From positions 82,208 to 146,207 of the forward strand of contig NZ_WBKO01000002.1 in the NCBI RefSeq assembly GCF_032842345.1: a stretch of 64,000 nt of DNA, given 5' to 3'. This document shows, one piece after another, positions 32,618 through 41,529 of the stretch (positions within the stretch are counted from its first letter, which is position 1; every line of letters begins with the position of its first letter). The notes beneath the pieces are model-generated. The model saw only the letters and a program-made list of their open reading frames with translations. It was not told where the DNA came from and made no database searches. The position numbers were made by a program, and so were the translations under genes. This stretch comes from Methanoculleus caldifontis. GTDB lineage: Archaea > Halobacteriota > Methanomicrobia > Methanomicrobiales > Methanoculleaceae.

Positions 32618-33055
32618 TCAGCCGTCCCGGGAAAGTATCGCCGCGACTGTGATCGCGTAGGTGATCGTCTCCCCCGCGAGCGGGTGATTTGCATCGACGG
32701 TGATGCTTTTCTCGTCCAGGTCGAGGACGGTCACCAGGCAGGGCTTTCCCATCACCTCCACCTTGAGGAACTCCCCGGGGACCGGTTCGTGGTCGAGGTT
32801 CAGTTTCTTGCGTTTTATCGTGACCACGAGTTTCTTGTGGAATTTCCCGTAGGCCTTCTCCGGGGGGAGCACCACGGTCACCGTTTCGCCGGGCTCTCTG
32901 CCGATCAGCGCCTCTTCAAAGAGGGGGTTGATCTGCTTCGCCCCGAGGGTTACCCGGACCGGCTCTCCCGGTCGGGTGTCCTCAAAGACCTCCCCGTCGG
33001 GGCGGGTGCTGGTGAAGTGCAGGAGCAGGGTGTCGCCGTCTGTCACGGGTGCCAT
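32618..33055 (-). CDS. FKBP-type peptidyl-prolyl isomerase, SlyD-like
   Basis: The 145-residue protein has the FKBP core (LLLHFTSTRPDGEVFEDTRP, ALIGREPGETVTVVLPPEKAYG) with an inserted flap domain (KLVVTIKRKKLNLDHEPVPG and the strand part with KPCLVTVLD) before the last strand NHPLAGETITYAITV, as in archaeal short FKBPs. It should catalyse prolyl isomerisation and act as a chaperone in the cytoplasm. It lacks the metal-binding His tail of SlyD. Single gene. Confidence 0.92.
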   Translation of the reverse strand: MAPVTDGDTLLLHFTSTRPDGEVFEDTRPGEPVRVTLGAKQINPLFEEALIGREPGETVTVVLPPEKAYGKFHKKLVVTIKRKKLNLDHEPVPGEFLKVEVMGKPCLVTVLDLDEKSITVDANHPLAGETITYAITVAAILSRDG

Positions 33056-33128
33056 AGGTGCCTGATCGGTTTGTCGGCAGGGGTTTTAATTCATCGGGAA
33101 TACGGTGAATCTGCAGGGAGTGACCCGG

Positions 33129-33545
33129 CTAATCAGGCAGTCGTCCGTAACTGTTGTTATATACCTTGCCGGGCTCAGGCCGGGTGAGCTTAAGTCCGGT
33201 CCATACGTCGTCGATACGCAGGTTGACGCTTTCGACCAGCCCGTGGTTATACCCGATCGCGATCACCTTTCTGATGTTGAGGTCCGTACCCAACTGTCCG
33301 CCCTTTGGCCACGATATCCATAGTTTGCCGCCAGGGGCGAGGTGCGCTTTTAGTTCCGCAAGGTGCGTATCAAGTTCTGCCAGGCTTTTGACAAAGTAGT
33401 GTATGTAGTCGAACGTGCCCTCCAGGTCATCGGCTATATTCAGCGAGGGTAGATTCATTGCCGCCACGGCCTCTGGTGGCGCATCCATGAAGAATGCTCT
33501 CGTTCCTTCTTTAACACCCATTTTTTCCGAGACGGACTCTGGCAT
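33129..33545 (-). CDS. DUF3052-like protein
   Basis: The ATG after GAGG gives MPESVSEKMGVKEGTRAFFM and 138 residues. The order of motifs (KMGVKEG, DYIHYFVKSLAEL, LAPGGKLWISWPKG, TDLNIRKVIAIGYNHGLVE, VDDVWTGLKLTR) follows the DUF3052 family, a Rossmann-like fold of unknown function often described as methyltransferase-like. No SAM-binding loop is complete. It is adjacent to tRNA-Thr but on its own transcript. Confidence 0.72.
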   Translation of the reverse strand: MPESVSEKMGVKEGTRAFFMDAPPEAVAAMNLPSLNIADDLEGTFDYIHYFVKSLAELDTHLAELKAHLAPGGKLWISWPKGGQLGTDLNIRKVIAIGYNHGLVESVNLRIDDVWTGLKLTRPEPGKVYNNSYGRLPD

Positions 33546-33727
33546 ATGTAGATTGCCTCTGGTGTAGCATCGCAAAGAAGATCACCCTGCCGGCCCGCTC
33601 CAGAACAACGCCGGGGGTCTCGTCAGAGCAGCCGGCAAAACTGCGTTACGCCGCCTGAACTCTGCACGTTCGCGGCCTGCCATAACAGGTGTATCGGACC
33701 CTCGATGAATGCTGTATTACAAAACAG

Positions 33728-33800
<73 letters not shown>

Positions 33801-33830
33801 CTAATGCACCATTCATGTTGGAAGTTTTCC

Positions 33831-33838
33831 CTATAAAA
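33831..33838 (-). promoter_or_regulatory. TATA box of tRNA-Thr
   Basis: CTATAAAA on the plus strand (TTTTATAG on the minus) is 31 bp before the tRNA gene, the usual archaeal tRNA promoter distance. Confidence 0.6.
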
Positions 33839-33880
33839 TGTTACGGATAGTGCCGGCCGGAGATCCCGATACGGCCGGCC

Positions 33881-34612
33881 TTATTCTCCCCGCGCGCCGG
33901 CATCGATCGCTTCGAGCGCGGCTATGCTGGCGGTCACTCCCTCGAACGTCTCGACCTCGACGATGGGGACGACGTTGTTCTTCTGCACGGCTTTCATCAC
34001 GGCGGCAAAGTCGATCGTCCCGGCTCCGACCGGGGAGTGCGTATCGTCATCGCCCTTGTTGTCGTGCAGGTGGAAGTGGGCCGTCGGGTGCGCGAGGAAG
34101 CAGTCCAGGCACCCGTTCAGGTTCGCGTGGCCGACATCGAGCGCAAGCCCGATCCCGTCGATGAGCGGCAGATCTTCGCAGGAGCGCAGGAAGAAGTACT
34201 CCCAGTTCCCCATGTTCTCGACGAAGAACGTGACCGAACATTCGGCGGCAGCCGCCTTGAGTTCCTCAAGCGACTGTCGGAACTTCCCCGCCGCCCGGTC
34301 CCGCTCTTCGAGCCATGCGTAGTAGCCCGGGTGGACGACCACATCCGCCCCCACCTCAGCGGCGATCTCGAACGTCTCCGTCAGGACCTCGACGCTCGCC
34401 CGCCGGATGGGCTCAAGAAGACTCGCGATGTTGACCCCGCGGGACGGTGCGTGGATGAAGTAGAGGTAGGAGTAACTCTCCAGCGGCTCCGCGCTCGCGA
34501 GGTAGTGGAGCCCTTCGTCCATCACCTCCACGCAGTCGGTTACGGGGGCAAGTCTATCGAGTGCTGTAGCGAGCGGCTCGCGGTGAAGGCAGTACGTGGA
34601 GATACCGAACAT
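33881..34612 (-). CDS. Sugar phosphate isomerase/epimerase-like TIM-barrel protein
   Basis: The start MFGISTYCLHREPLATALDR gives 243 residues; the longer reading frame upstream lacks support. The protein is an AP-endonuclease-2-type TIM barrel with the metal ligands in VVVHPGYYAW, FFVENMGNWEYFF (Glu), LALDVGHANLNG (Asp, His) and HLHDNKGDDDTHSPVGAG. The last two stretches are typical of hydroxypyruvate isomerase and sugar epimerases. The substrate is not predictable. It is divergent from the helical-repeat protein. Confidence 0.87.
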   Translation of the reverse strand: MFGISTYCLHREPLATALDRLAPVTDCVEVMDEGLHYLASAEPLESYSYLYFIHAPSRGVNIASLLEPIRRASVEVLTETFEIAAEVGADVVVHPGYYAWLEERDRAAGKFRQSLEELKAAAAECSVTFFVENMGNWEYFFLRSCEDLPLIDGIGLALDVGHANLNGCLDCFLAHPTAHFHLHDNKGDDDTHSPVGAGTIDFAAVMKAVQKNNVVPIVEVETFEGVTASIAALEAIDAGARGE

Positions 34613-34754
34613 ACAGGATCTTCTTGCCGGTATCTTAAATAGGTTCAGCACGGGTGGCCGAATTCCCCTGCCGTACCTGCTCTCCGGGAGCCCTCCGGCA
34701 GCGCGAAAGGCAAATCCAGAGGGTTTATGACACTCGCGCCCCAAAAGAATAATC

Positions 34755-35933
34755 ATGGCTGACGGCTTCGTTCCGGGGGTTGTCGTCTCAAATCAGCTCG
34801 AGAGAGCAAAGGCTGAGATATTCTCTTTCATCGAGTCCAATGCCGAAGCCATCGATGAGAACTTCCCTGTGTTCTTTGGAAAGATCGTCACGATCCTCGA
34901 CCGTGCAGGTGTTCCCGTTCCGGATACGGTGCACGACGAGTTCATCGATGCAATCGTCTACCGGGTCTTTACCGTCAGCAAGCGGGCGGAGGACGCGCGG
35001 TTCGTCAACCGTGCCTGCGAGATCGCCTGCGGGATGAAGCGCAAGAAGGAGCGGAAGGCCGGCGTCCATCTTGCAGCTGCCGTCAGGCTGATGAAACTCG
35101 GGATGCCGCTTGCGGCGGCGGCTTACCTCCAGCCTTACCGGAGGCACGACGCTGCCGTAGGACTCTGGCACGCCTACTGCTATTACGTCCTCTACAAAGA
35201 AGGCTCGACCGAGCCCGGCTACTCTGCCGCCGAGCGCTGGAACTACCTGAAGTCTGCGCGCCAGTACATCGAAGAACTCGGGCAGCTCCGCCCGGGTCTC
35301 CAGCGGCTGGCGAGGGGGGAGTTCGAGCAGGACCTGTGGCTTGCCGAGCCGTTCTGGGTGATGGTCTTCCTTGCGACCGAGTGGATCCCCGAGAACCGCT
35401 GGTTCCTGGAGGTCGGGATCCTGCAGGCGAAGCAGGAGAAGAACGAGGTTGCCCTGGTGAAGATGCTCCAGATCGGCCTCATCCGGTTCTCCGGCGATAT
35501 GCTCTTCTACCGGGAGGCCTACCACCTCAAGTTCGAGCAGGGGGACCTCGGCGACGCCCTGGGCCTCATCCGGGACATGCTCCAGCGGTTCCCCGCCGAC
35601 CCCGAACCGGTCTACTACGGCCTCCGGACCGCCCTCTACCTCCCCCGTGAGGGAGAGTTCAATGAGTTCCGGACGCTTGCGGAGGGGATGCAGATGCCGG
35701 GGCACGTCCTCTGCCTCATCGACTACGCCTACGCCTTCATTCGGGGGAGACAGGCCCAGGCGACGCTCTGCCTCGACGAGTTCCACCGGAAGTACCCTTC
35801 GCTGAACTACTACTCCGACCTGCTCCGGTTCGTCACCGCCGACGCTCCCGCAAGCCGGGAAGGCGCCTGCCGGGCGGTCTTCGTCTCGGTCGACCACTTC
35901 TGCAGGAGAATGCTCAAGATCGCCGAGACATAA
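34755..35933 (+). CDS. Helical-repeat protein of unknown function
   Basis: I do not recognise this 392-residue protein. It is almost wholly helical with pairs of 15-20-residue helices (AAVRLMKLGMPLAAAAYLQP, ALGLIRDMLQRFPADPEPVY), which resembles TPR-like solenoids, and it is cytoplasmic. The tail holds a Cys (RAVFVSVDHFCRRM). It starts 142 bp after the divergent TIM-barrel gene and 26 bp before the radical SAM gene, so these two probably form an operon, though the partner role is unknown. Confidence 0.75.
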   Translation: MADGFVPGVVVSNQLERAKAEIFSFIESNAEAIDENFPVFFGKIVTILDRAGVPVPDTVHDEFIDAIVYRVFTVSKRAEDARFVNRACEIACGMKRKKERKAGVHLAAAVRLMKLGMPLAAAAYLQPYRRHDAAVGLWHAYCYYVLYKEGSTEPGYSAAERWNYLKSARQYIEELGQLRPGLQRLARGEFEQDLWLAEPFWVMVFLATEWIPENRWFLEVGILQAKQEKNEVALVKMLQIGLIRFSGDMLFYREAYHLKFEQGDLGDALGLIRDMLQRFPADPEPVYYGLRTALYLPREGEFNEFRTLAEGMQMPGHVLCLIDYAYAFIRGRQAQATLCLDEFHRKYPSLNYYSDLLRFVTADAPASREGACRAVFVSVDHFCRRMLKIAET

Positions 35934-35959
35934 GGGTATGTGCCGCGAGGAGAACCCTG

Positions 35960-36928
35960 ATGAGCCCTCGCGACGATAGGTTGCCCGGATACCTCATGGC
36001 CTACCAGCACCTCTTCGGCCCGGTCCCCTCCCGGCGCCTCGGCATCTCGCTCGGGATCGACCTGGTGCCGCACAAGACCTGCACCTTCAACTGCGTCTAC
36101 TGTGAGTGCGGGCAGACGACCGACCTCACCTGCGAGCGGCGCGAGTACGTCCCGACGGACCGGGTCCTCGCCGAACTCGACGATTTTCTCGCGCGGGACC
36201 CGGACCTCGATTACGTCACGTTTGCCGGGTCCGGGGAGCCAACGCTTCACTCCGGCATCGGCGAGATCATCGCCTTCATCAAGGACCTCTACCCCCGCTA
36301 CCGGGTCGCGGTGTTGACGGGGAGCGCGCCTCTTGCTGACCCGGAGGTCCGGACTGCCCTCATGCGGGCGGACCTCGTGGTGCCCTCGCTCGACGCAGTC
36401 TCAGAGGAGGTCTTTCTGGAGGTCAACCGCCCCTGTTCTGGCCTCACGGCCGCAGGGGTGCTTGCCGGGATAACGGCCTTCGCGAGGGAGTTTCCCGGCG
36501 AGGTCTGGCTCGAGGTCTTCATCGTTCCCGGCAAAAACGATACGGAGGAGGAACTCCTCCGGATACGGGACGCCGTCGCCGCCATCGGGCCGGACCGCGT
36601 CCAGGTGAACACCCTCGACCGTCCGGGCACCGAGGCCTGGGTCCGGCCGGCACTGCCCCGGACGGTCGAGAGGGCGGTATCGCTCCTCGGCGGGAACGCG
36701 GAGGCGATCGGAGCGGCGTGCACCGGCCCGGTGGTGCTGCCCGATCTCCGTGAGGCCCTGGAGAGCATCCTCTCGACCGTCAGGCGCCGGCCCTGCACGC
36801 CCGGCGATCTCGCCGTCCTCCTCGGCCTCCGTCCGGCCGAGATCTCCAAATGCCTGAGGGTCCTTGAGGATACCGGGATGGTGGAGACCGTGCAGGAAAA
36901 GAGAGGGATGTTTTACCGCGCGGTCTGA
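35960..36928 (+). CDS. Radical SAM protein with C-terminal winged helix
   Basis: The 322-residue protein has the radical SAM cluster motif CTFNCVYCECG (residues 38-48) and the GSGEPTLH and RVAVLTGSAPLAD blocks of a SAM barrel. Residues 270-322 (CTPGDLAVLLGLRPAEISKC) form a winged helix that may bind nucleic acid or another protein. The ATG has GGAG seven bases before it. It belongs to the group related to MoaA/tRNA wybutosine-type enzymes named only by domain; substrate unknown. It is downstream of the helical-repeat gene and ends at the base before the stop codon of mscS. Confidence 0.9.
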   Translation: MSPRDDRLPGYLMAYQHLFGPVPSRRLGISLGIDLVPHKTCTFNCVYCECGQTTDLTCERREYVPTDRVLAELDDFLARDPDLDYVTFAGSGEPTLHSGIGEIIAFIKDLYPRYRVAVLTGSAPLADPEVRTALMRADLVVPSLDAVSEEVFLEVNRPCSGLTAAGVLAGITAFAREFPGEVWLEVFIVPGKNDTEEELLRIRDAVAAIGPDRVQVNTLDRPGTEAWVRPALPRTVERAVSLLGGNAEAIGAACTGPVVLPDLREALESILSTVRRRPCTPGDLAVLLGLRPAEISKCLRVLEDTGMVETVQEKRGMFYRAV

Positions 36929-37966
36929 TCAGGCGCGCAGGTGGACGTCCATCTGCGGGAACGGGATCTCGATACCCTCTTCTGCAAACCGTTCGCAGAC
37001 CCGGGTGTTGACGTAGTCCTGGACGTCCCAGAGCTGGTTGAAGACTTTTGCCCAGATGACGAGCGTGAAGTTCAGGCTCGACGCTCCGAACTCGAGGAAG
37101 TATACGGACGGCGCAGGATCGGAGAGGACGTACTCCGACCGTGCCGCGGCCTCGTTGCCGATCTCGAGAAGAACCTCCTTCACACGCTTGACGTCGCTGC
37201 CGTATGCGACTGAGACCGGGATCTTGATCTTTAGCCTGACGTCCGGCATGGCGTAGTTGACGATGACGCTGCTTGCGACCTTGGAGTTCGGGATGGTCAC
37301 CATCTGGTAGTCCAGGGTCTTGATCCGGGTGCTCCGGGGACCGATGCTGACCACGTCCCCGAGGTAGGTGTCGATCTTGATGCGGTCATTGACCGCAAAC
37401 GGTCTGTCCGCGAGGATCACCGCACCCCCGAAGAAGTTGGAGATGATGTCCTGGGCCGCGAGCGCCACCGCGAGGCCGGCGATCCCGGCGCCGGCGATGA
37501 GCGGCGTGATGTCTATCTCAAGTATCCGGAGCACCATGAGGATGGCGATGAACCAGACCACGTAGCGCGCCGAAATCTCAAGCAGCCGGATGATCCGGTC
37601 GTCGAGATCGGTCTCGGTCTGTGACGCCATCCATCTCCCGTAGAGGCTGACGAAACTGTAGACGAATGAGGAGACCACCCAGGCCGCGATGAAGGTTCCC
37701 ACCGCGGTGAAGTACTTGGCGGAGAAGAGCCACGCATACTCTCCGAGGAGAGCTTCGGGGTCGACGAAGAGCGTTACGGCGATCCAGACGGAGCCTACGA
37801 TGATAGCGATACAGAGGGGCTTGTCGAGCGAGTAGAGGATGATGTCGTCCAGCTTCGAGTCGGTGAGGTCGGCCCTTTTCTGCCCCCACCGGAAGACCTC
37901 ATGGACGACGAAGGCTGCGAAGATCCCGCAAAGGATGATCGCGCTTCCATACAGGATGCTGTTCAT
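36929..37966 (-). CDS. mscS: Mechanosensitive ion channel MscS family
   Basis: The ATG giving MNSILYGSAIILCGIFAAFV is chosen over an upstream one that would put a polar stretch before the first helix. The 345-residue protein has about four or five membrane helices. The channel motif runs from GAGIAGLAVALAAQDIISNF (pore helix, residues about 165-185) to FFGGAVILADRPFAVNDRIK. The cytoplasmic cage follows. It opens under membrane tension to release solutes on osmotic downshift. It is divergent from hypD. Confidence 0.93.
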   Translation of the reverse strand: MNSILYGSAIILCGIFAAFVVHEVFRWGQKRADLTDSKLDDIILYSLDKPLCIAIIVGSVWIAVTLFVDPEALLGEYAWLFSAKYFTAVGTFIAAWVVSSFVYSFVSLYGRWMASQTETDLDDRIIRLLEISARYVVWFIAILMVLRILEIDITPLIAGAGIAGLAVALAAQDIISNFFGGAVILADRPFAVNDRIKIDTYLGDVVSIGPRSTRIKTLDYQMVTIPNSKVASSVIVNYAMPDVRLKIKIPVSVAYGSDVKRVKEVLLEIGNEAAARSEYVLSDPAPSVYFLEFGASSLNFTLVIWAKVFNQLWDVQDYVNTRVCERFAEEGIEIPFPQMDVHLRA

Positions 37967-38013
37967 GCCGGTACTAATATGTGCTGCCGGGTGGAATATA
38001 AGCATGAGAATCC

Positions 38014-39045
38014 ATGGCGGTTGGTAAGGAGATCCTTGATGCGTTGCACGCTCTCGTCGACCGGGAGATCACGCTCATGCACATCTGCGGCACCCACGAG
38101 GCGGCGATAGCGCGCGCCGGGCTCCGGAGCGTCCTCCCTCCGAAGCTCAAGATCGTGATGGGGCCGGGCTGCCCGGTCTGCATCACCCCGCAGGGCGAGA
38201 TCGATGCCGCGCTCGACCTGGTGGAGCGGGACTGCACTATCGCGACCTACGGCGACCTGCTGCGCGTTCCCGGGTCGAAGGGGTCGCTGGAGTCGAGCGG
38301 CGGGGACGTCAGGGTGGTGCAGGGCGTCCATAAGGCGGTCGAGATCGCGCGGCGAGAGCCGGACCGCGAGGTCGTCTTCATATCGGTCGGGTTCGAGACA
38401 ACCGCGCCGACCGTCGCCGCCACGATCCTTTCCCGCCCGCCGGAGAACTTCTCGATCCTCTCGTGCCACCGGCTCGTCCCGCCTGCGATGGAGTGGCTCC
38501 TCGGCCAGGGGGAGGCGGCGATCGACGGGTTCATCCTCCCCGGGCATGTCTGCGCGGTGATGGGCTACGAGGAGTACGAAAAGTTCCCCGTCCCGCAGGT
38601 GGTCGCGGGGTTCGAGCCGGAGGACATCCTCCTCGGCCTTCTGATGGCGGTGCAGCAGGTCCGCGACGGGGTGCACCGGGTGGAGAACGCCTACCCGCGC
38701 GTGGTCACCCGTGAGGGGAACGTCAAGGCGAAACGCCTGATGTACGAGGTCTTCGAGCCGTTCGACATCGAGTGGCGCGGTTTCCCCGTGATCCCGGCAT
38801 CGGGCCTCCGCCTGAAGTCCGAGTTCGAGGGTTACGACGCGCAGAAGAAGTTCGGCATCGAGATCCGGCATGTCGACAAGCACTCTGCCTGCATCTGTGA
38901 CAAGGTGCTCCGCGGCGTCGCGCGGCCCTCCGACTGCCGGCTCTTTTCGAAGGCCTGCACCCCGCGCACCCCGGTCGGCCCCTGCATGGTCAGCCACGAA
39001 GGAGCGTGCAAAATCTGGCATCTCTATGAATCGCGGAGGGCATGA
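38014..39045 (+). CDS. hypD: Hydrogenase maturation protein HypD
   Basis: The 343-residue protein shows all HypD blocks: LMHICGTHEA, GPGCPVCITP, GFETTAPTVA, LPGHVCAVMGYEEY, and the C-terminal Fe-S motif around CICDKVLRGV and CTPRTPVGPCMVSHEGAC. HypD with HypC carries the Fe(CN)2CO group made for [NiFe]-hydrogenases, which methanogens need for H2 oxidation. The start is an ATG. It is divergent from mscS across 47 bp; the other hyp genes are not in the window. Confidence 0.97.
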   Translation: MAVGKEILDALHALVDREITLMHICGTHEAAIARAGLRSVLPPKLKIVMGPGCPVCITPQGEIDAALDLVERDCTIATYGDLLRVPGSKGSLESSGGDVRVVQGVHKAVEIARREPDREVVFISVGFETTAPTVAATILSRPPENFSILSCHRLVPPAMEWLLGQGEAAIDGFILPGHVCAVMGYEEYEKFPVPQVVAGFEPEDILLGLLMAVQQVRDGVHRVENAYPRVVTREGNVKAKRLMYEVFEPFDIEWRGFPVIPASGLRLKSEFEGYDAQKKFGIEIRHVDKHSACICDKVLRGVARPSDCRLFSKACTPRTPVGPCMVSHEGACKIWHLYESRRA

Positions 39046-39097
39046 AGCCCTCCCCGCCGCTGGCCTTTTATACCATGCCTGACAACCTATTATGGCA

Positions 39098-39169
39098 GTC
39101 CCGGTAGGGTAGTGGATATCCTGAAAGCCTCCGGAGCTTTCGACCCGGGTTCGAATCCCGGCCGGGGCG
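39098..39169 (+). tRNA. tRNA-Arg (anticodon CCG)
   Basis: The acceptor stem is GTCCCGG pairing with CCGGGGC (one G-T pair), the anticodon stem is AAAGC/GCTTT with loop CTCCGGA, giving CCG, and the T-arm reads CCGGG-TTCGAAT-CCCGG. The discriminator is G and CCA is not encoded. It reads CGG codons. There is 52 bp to the end of hypD. Confidence 0.93.
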
Positions 39170-39567
39170 TTTCGATCTTTGCGATCGCTTCCACCCAGGC
39201 AAGTTTTTTTTCATTCAGGTATATATCACAGCGATAGCCGTCTGCACTCTCGATCCGCCGATCCGGCCCTATCTCCTTGTATCTCTTCTCCGCGCGCGGG
39301 AGTCTCCGGCCCACGCCGAAAGGCAGGGGAAGCGGGCACTCCGGGGCGGGGGGTTACCCGCCGTCGCAGAGGCCTCCTGGCAAATCAGGCCCTCCACCGG
39401 TGTAGTATCCGGCAGCGATGATGTCTCACCCGTTTGAGGGGAGAAATCTATCGCATAATTTAAATACAATAAGTCTGGATGATATCTGGGCACTCGATGA
39501 CTGGTAACAAATCTGAGTCCTGCCATTGCACGACTGTGCAGAGCGTATTTTTCTTTATATTTAGTTA

Positions 39568-39594
39568 GGGAACCGGCCGTTTTGCCGCGTTCCC
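39568..39594. promoter_or_regulatory. GC-rich hairpin before the symporter
   Basis: GGGAAC...GTTCCC with an inner GGC/GCC pair form a stem at 39568-39594, closed by a TTTT-containing loop. It covers the expected transcription start or the start of the leader. It could be an operator or an RNA element. Confidence 0.4.
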
Positions 39595-39601
39595 GTGTAA
39601 T

Positions 39602-39620
39602 GTAACGGTTTTCACGTTAC
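39602..39620. promoter_or_regulatory. GTAAC/GTTAC dyad before the symporter
   Basis: GTAAC at 39602 and GTTAC at 39616 are 9 bp apart and are followed by CGAT, as before the cupin gene at 29405-29421. It is 17 bp before the small symporter subunit. Confidence 0.45.
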
Positions 39621-39636
39621 CGATAGGTGGTTTGTC

Positions 39637-39765
39637 ATGTTTGGAATTACTGATCCCTCGATCTGGTTTGGCTATCTGCTTGCGCTCGGATTTACGCTCG
39701 CATGCTTAGTGTACGGTCTTTTGAACTGGAATAACGGCGTGGAGGAACAACGGGATGGCAGTTGA
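39637..39765 (+). CDS. Symporter small accessory protein
   Basis: The 42-residue protein MFGITDPSIWFGYLLALGFT continues with one membrane helix and a polar tail NWNNGVEEQRDGS. It overlaps the following symporter gene by 11 nt and is translated from an ATG preceded by GGTGG. Small single-helix proteins with the same first words accompany sodium:solute symporters in many methanogens and bacteria. It probably assists assembly or stability. Confidence 0.88.
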   Translation: MFGITDPSIWFGYLLALGFTLACLVYGLLNWNNGVEEQRDGS

Positions 39766-41332
39766 TACCGGGCTCTTCATCGCGATAACGCTCGTTTATC
39801 TCCTCATCACCATCGGCCTCGGCTATCTCGGCTACCGGCAGACGAAAGGCGACGACGACTACATGGTTGCCGGCAGGAAAGTCCACCCCGTCGTTCTTGC
39901 CCTCTCTTATGGCGCGACGTTCATCAGCACATCCGCCATCATCGGTTTCGGCGGGGTTGCGGCCCAGCTCGGGATGGGCATGATCTGGCTGACCGTCCTC
40001 AACATCGGGCTCGGAATCTTCATCGCATTCATCTTCTTCGGGAAGCGGACCCGCAGTATCGGGAGCAGGCTCCGTGCCGTGACCTTCCCCGACCTGATGG
40101 GGAAATGTTACCAGTCGCCGTTCATGCGGTATACCGCAGGGCTCGTCATCCTCATCAGCATGCCGCTGTATACGGCCGCGATCCTGATCGGCGGGGCCCA
40201 GTTCATCACGAGCACGCTGCAGATCCCCTATACCACCGCGCTCATCGCATTTGCCGCGATCGTCGCCCTGTACGTGATCCTGGGCGGGCTCATCGCCGTC
40301 ATGTACACGGACGCGCTCCAGGGCGGGATCATGCTCGTCGGCATGACCATCCTTCTCGTGCTCACCTACGTCCAGCTCGGCGGCGTCGTCGAGGCGAACA
40401 GCGCCCTTGCCGCGATGTCGGACCTCGTTCCGGGCGCGCTTGAAGCCGGAGGGATGACCGGATGGGCCTCTATGCCGGAGTTCGGTTCCTCCATCTGGCT
40501 CACGCTGGTGACGACGCTCGTTCTCGGTGTCGGAATCGGCGTGCTGGCGCAGCCCCAGCTCGTCGTCCGGTTCATGACCGTCAAGGACAACAGGTCGCTG
40601 AACCGTGCGGTCCTGGTCGGCGGGCCGTTCATCCTGATGATGACCGGAGTCGCCTTCACGGTCGGCGCGCTGACGAACGTCTACTTCTACCGGACCGAAG
40701 GAGTGATCGCCCTTCAGGCGGCCACCGGCGGCAACATCGACACGATCTTCCCGAACTTCATCAACGCCTCGATGCCGGACCTCTTCGTCGTCATCTTCAT
40801 GCTGGCGCTCCTTGCTGCCGCGATGTCCACCCTGAGCTCCCTCTTCCACACCATGGGAACGTCGCTCGGCTTCGATGTCGTGCGGCGCACCGGAGCGGAG
40901 AGACCGTCGATGAGGCTGATCCAGGTTGCGACCCTCGTCATGATCGTCATCAGTGTCGTCCTCGCCTTCATCATGCCCGGCAGCATCATCGCACGGGCGA
41001 CGGCGATGTTCATGGGTCTCTGCGCATCGGCGTTCCTGCCGGCCTACGCTCACGCCATGTACAGCAGCAGGCCGTCGCTCCGCGCGGCAAAGATGAGTCT
41101 CGTCGCCGGTGCGGCAGTCTGGTTCGCATGGACCGCCTTTGTCCATATCAAGGAGTCGGAGCCCCTCGGCCTCTCGAACCTCCTCTTCGGGGTGCCGGCG
41201 ATCCTCCCCATGCCCTGGCAGGTCGTGGACCCTCTGGTCATCGCCCTCCCCCTCTCGGCAGCCGCGCTGGCGGTCGGGTGGGCGCTCGACCGCCACGACG
41301 TGGTTGCGGAAGGGCCGGCCGAGGCCGCCTGA
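39755..41332 (+). CDS. Sodium:solute symporter (SSS family)
   Basis: The 525-residue protein has 13 or so membrane helices. YMVAGRKVHPVVLALSYGAT, FPDLMGKCYQ and GGLIAVMYTDALQGGIML are typical of SSS transporters. GGAGGAACAACGGG precedes the ATG. It would import an organic solute using the Na+ gradient; the family includes proline, pantothenate and acetate carriers, so the solute is open. The small protein upstream is coupled to it. CCCCCTTTTT at 41354 may terminate transcription. Confidence 0.92.
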   Translation: MAVDTGLFIAITLVYLLITIGLGYLGYRQTKGDDDYMVAGRKVHPVVLALSYGATFISTSAIIGFGGVAAQLGMGMIWLTVLNIGLGIFIAFIFFGKRTRSIGSRLRAVTFPDLMGKCYQSPFMRYTAGLVILISMPLYTAAILIGGAQFITSTLQIPYTTALIAFAAIVALYVILGGLIAVMYTDALQGGIMLVGMTILLVLTYVQLGGVVEANSALAAMSDLVPGALEAGGMTGWASMPEFGSSIWLTLVTTLVLGVGIGVLAQPQLVVRFMTVKDNRSLNRAVLVGGPFILMMTGVAFTVGALTNVYFYRTEGVIALQAATGGNIDTIFPNFINASMPDLFVVIFMLALLAAAMSTLSSLFHTMGTSLGFDVVRRTGAERPSMRLIQVATLVMIVISVVLAFIMPGSIIARATAMFMGLCASAFLPAYAHAMYSSRPSLRAAKMSLVAGAAVWFAWTAFVHIKESEPLGLSNLLFGVPAILPMPWQVVDPLVIALPLSAAALAVGWALDRHDVVAEGPAEAA

Positions 41333-41358
41333 CGGCCTTCCCTCTCATAAAAACCCCC

Positions 41359-41363
41359 TTTTT
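41359..41363 (+). terminator. Possible terminator after the symporter
   Basis: A short TTTTT follows AAAAACCCCC, 27 bp after the stop; it could form a small hairpin with an oligo-T tail. Weak. Confidence 0.3.
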
Positions 41364-41529
41364 CGGGCGCGCATCAGTCACGCCGCCGGCGTCTCGAAGA
41401 GAACTCCTGCAGGTGTGCGGGTGAGCATTCCTATACGGGTCTGCCCGTTCGGCCGGCGAGCTCCCCGACTCCGACGGTTACTATAAAGCAACTCCGATCC
41501 TATTCTGAACCCTGTGGGAGGGGGCATCC

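Larger units (their letters stand above)
39170..39636. other. Long leader and promoter region of the symporter
   Basis: The 467-bp gap between tRNA-Arg and the symporter genes is A+T-rich for this genome. It has TTTATATTT at 39554 as a possible TATA box, a strong hairpin at 39568-39594 and a GTAAC/GTTAC dyad at 39602-39620. A minus-strand reading frame at 39090-39314 covers the tRNA and does not look like a gene. No other gene is visible. Confidence 0.5.

Noticed and set aside
39090-39314. Minus-strand frame over tRNA-Arg that resembles a possible integrase fragment
   Set aside because: The part over the tRNA reads the usual antisense tRNA peptide (RPGFEPG), and the rest has no integrase catalytic motif. 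No duplicated tRNA end (attachment site) was seen downstream, so no integrated element is supported.
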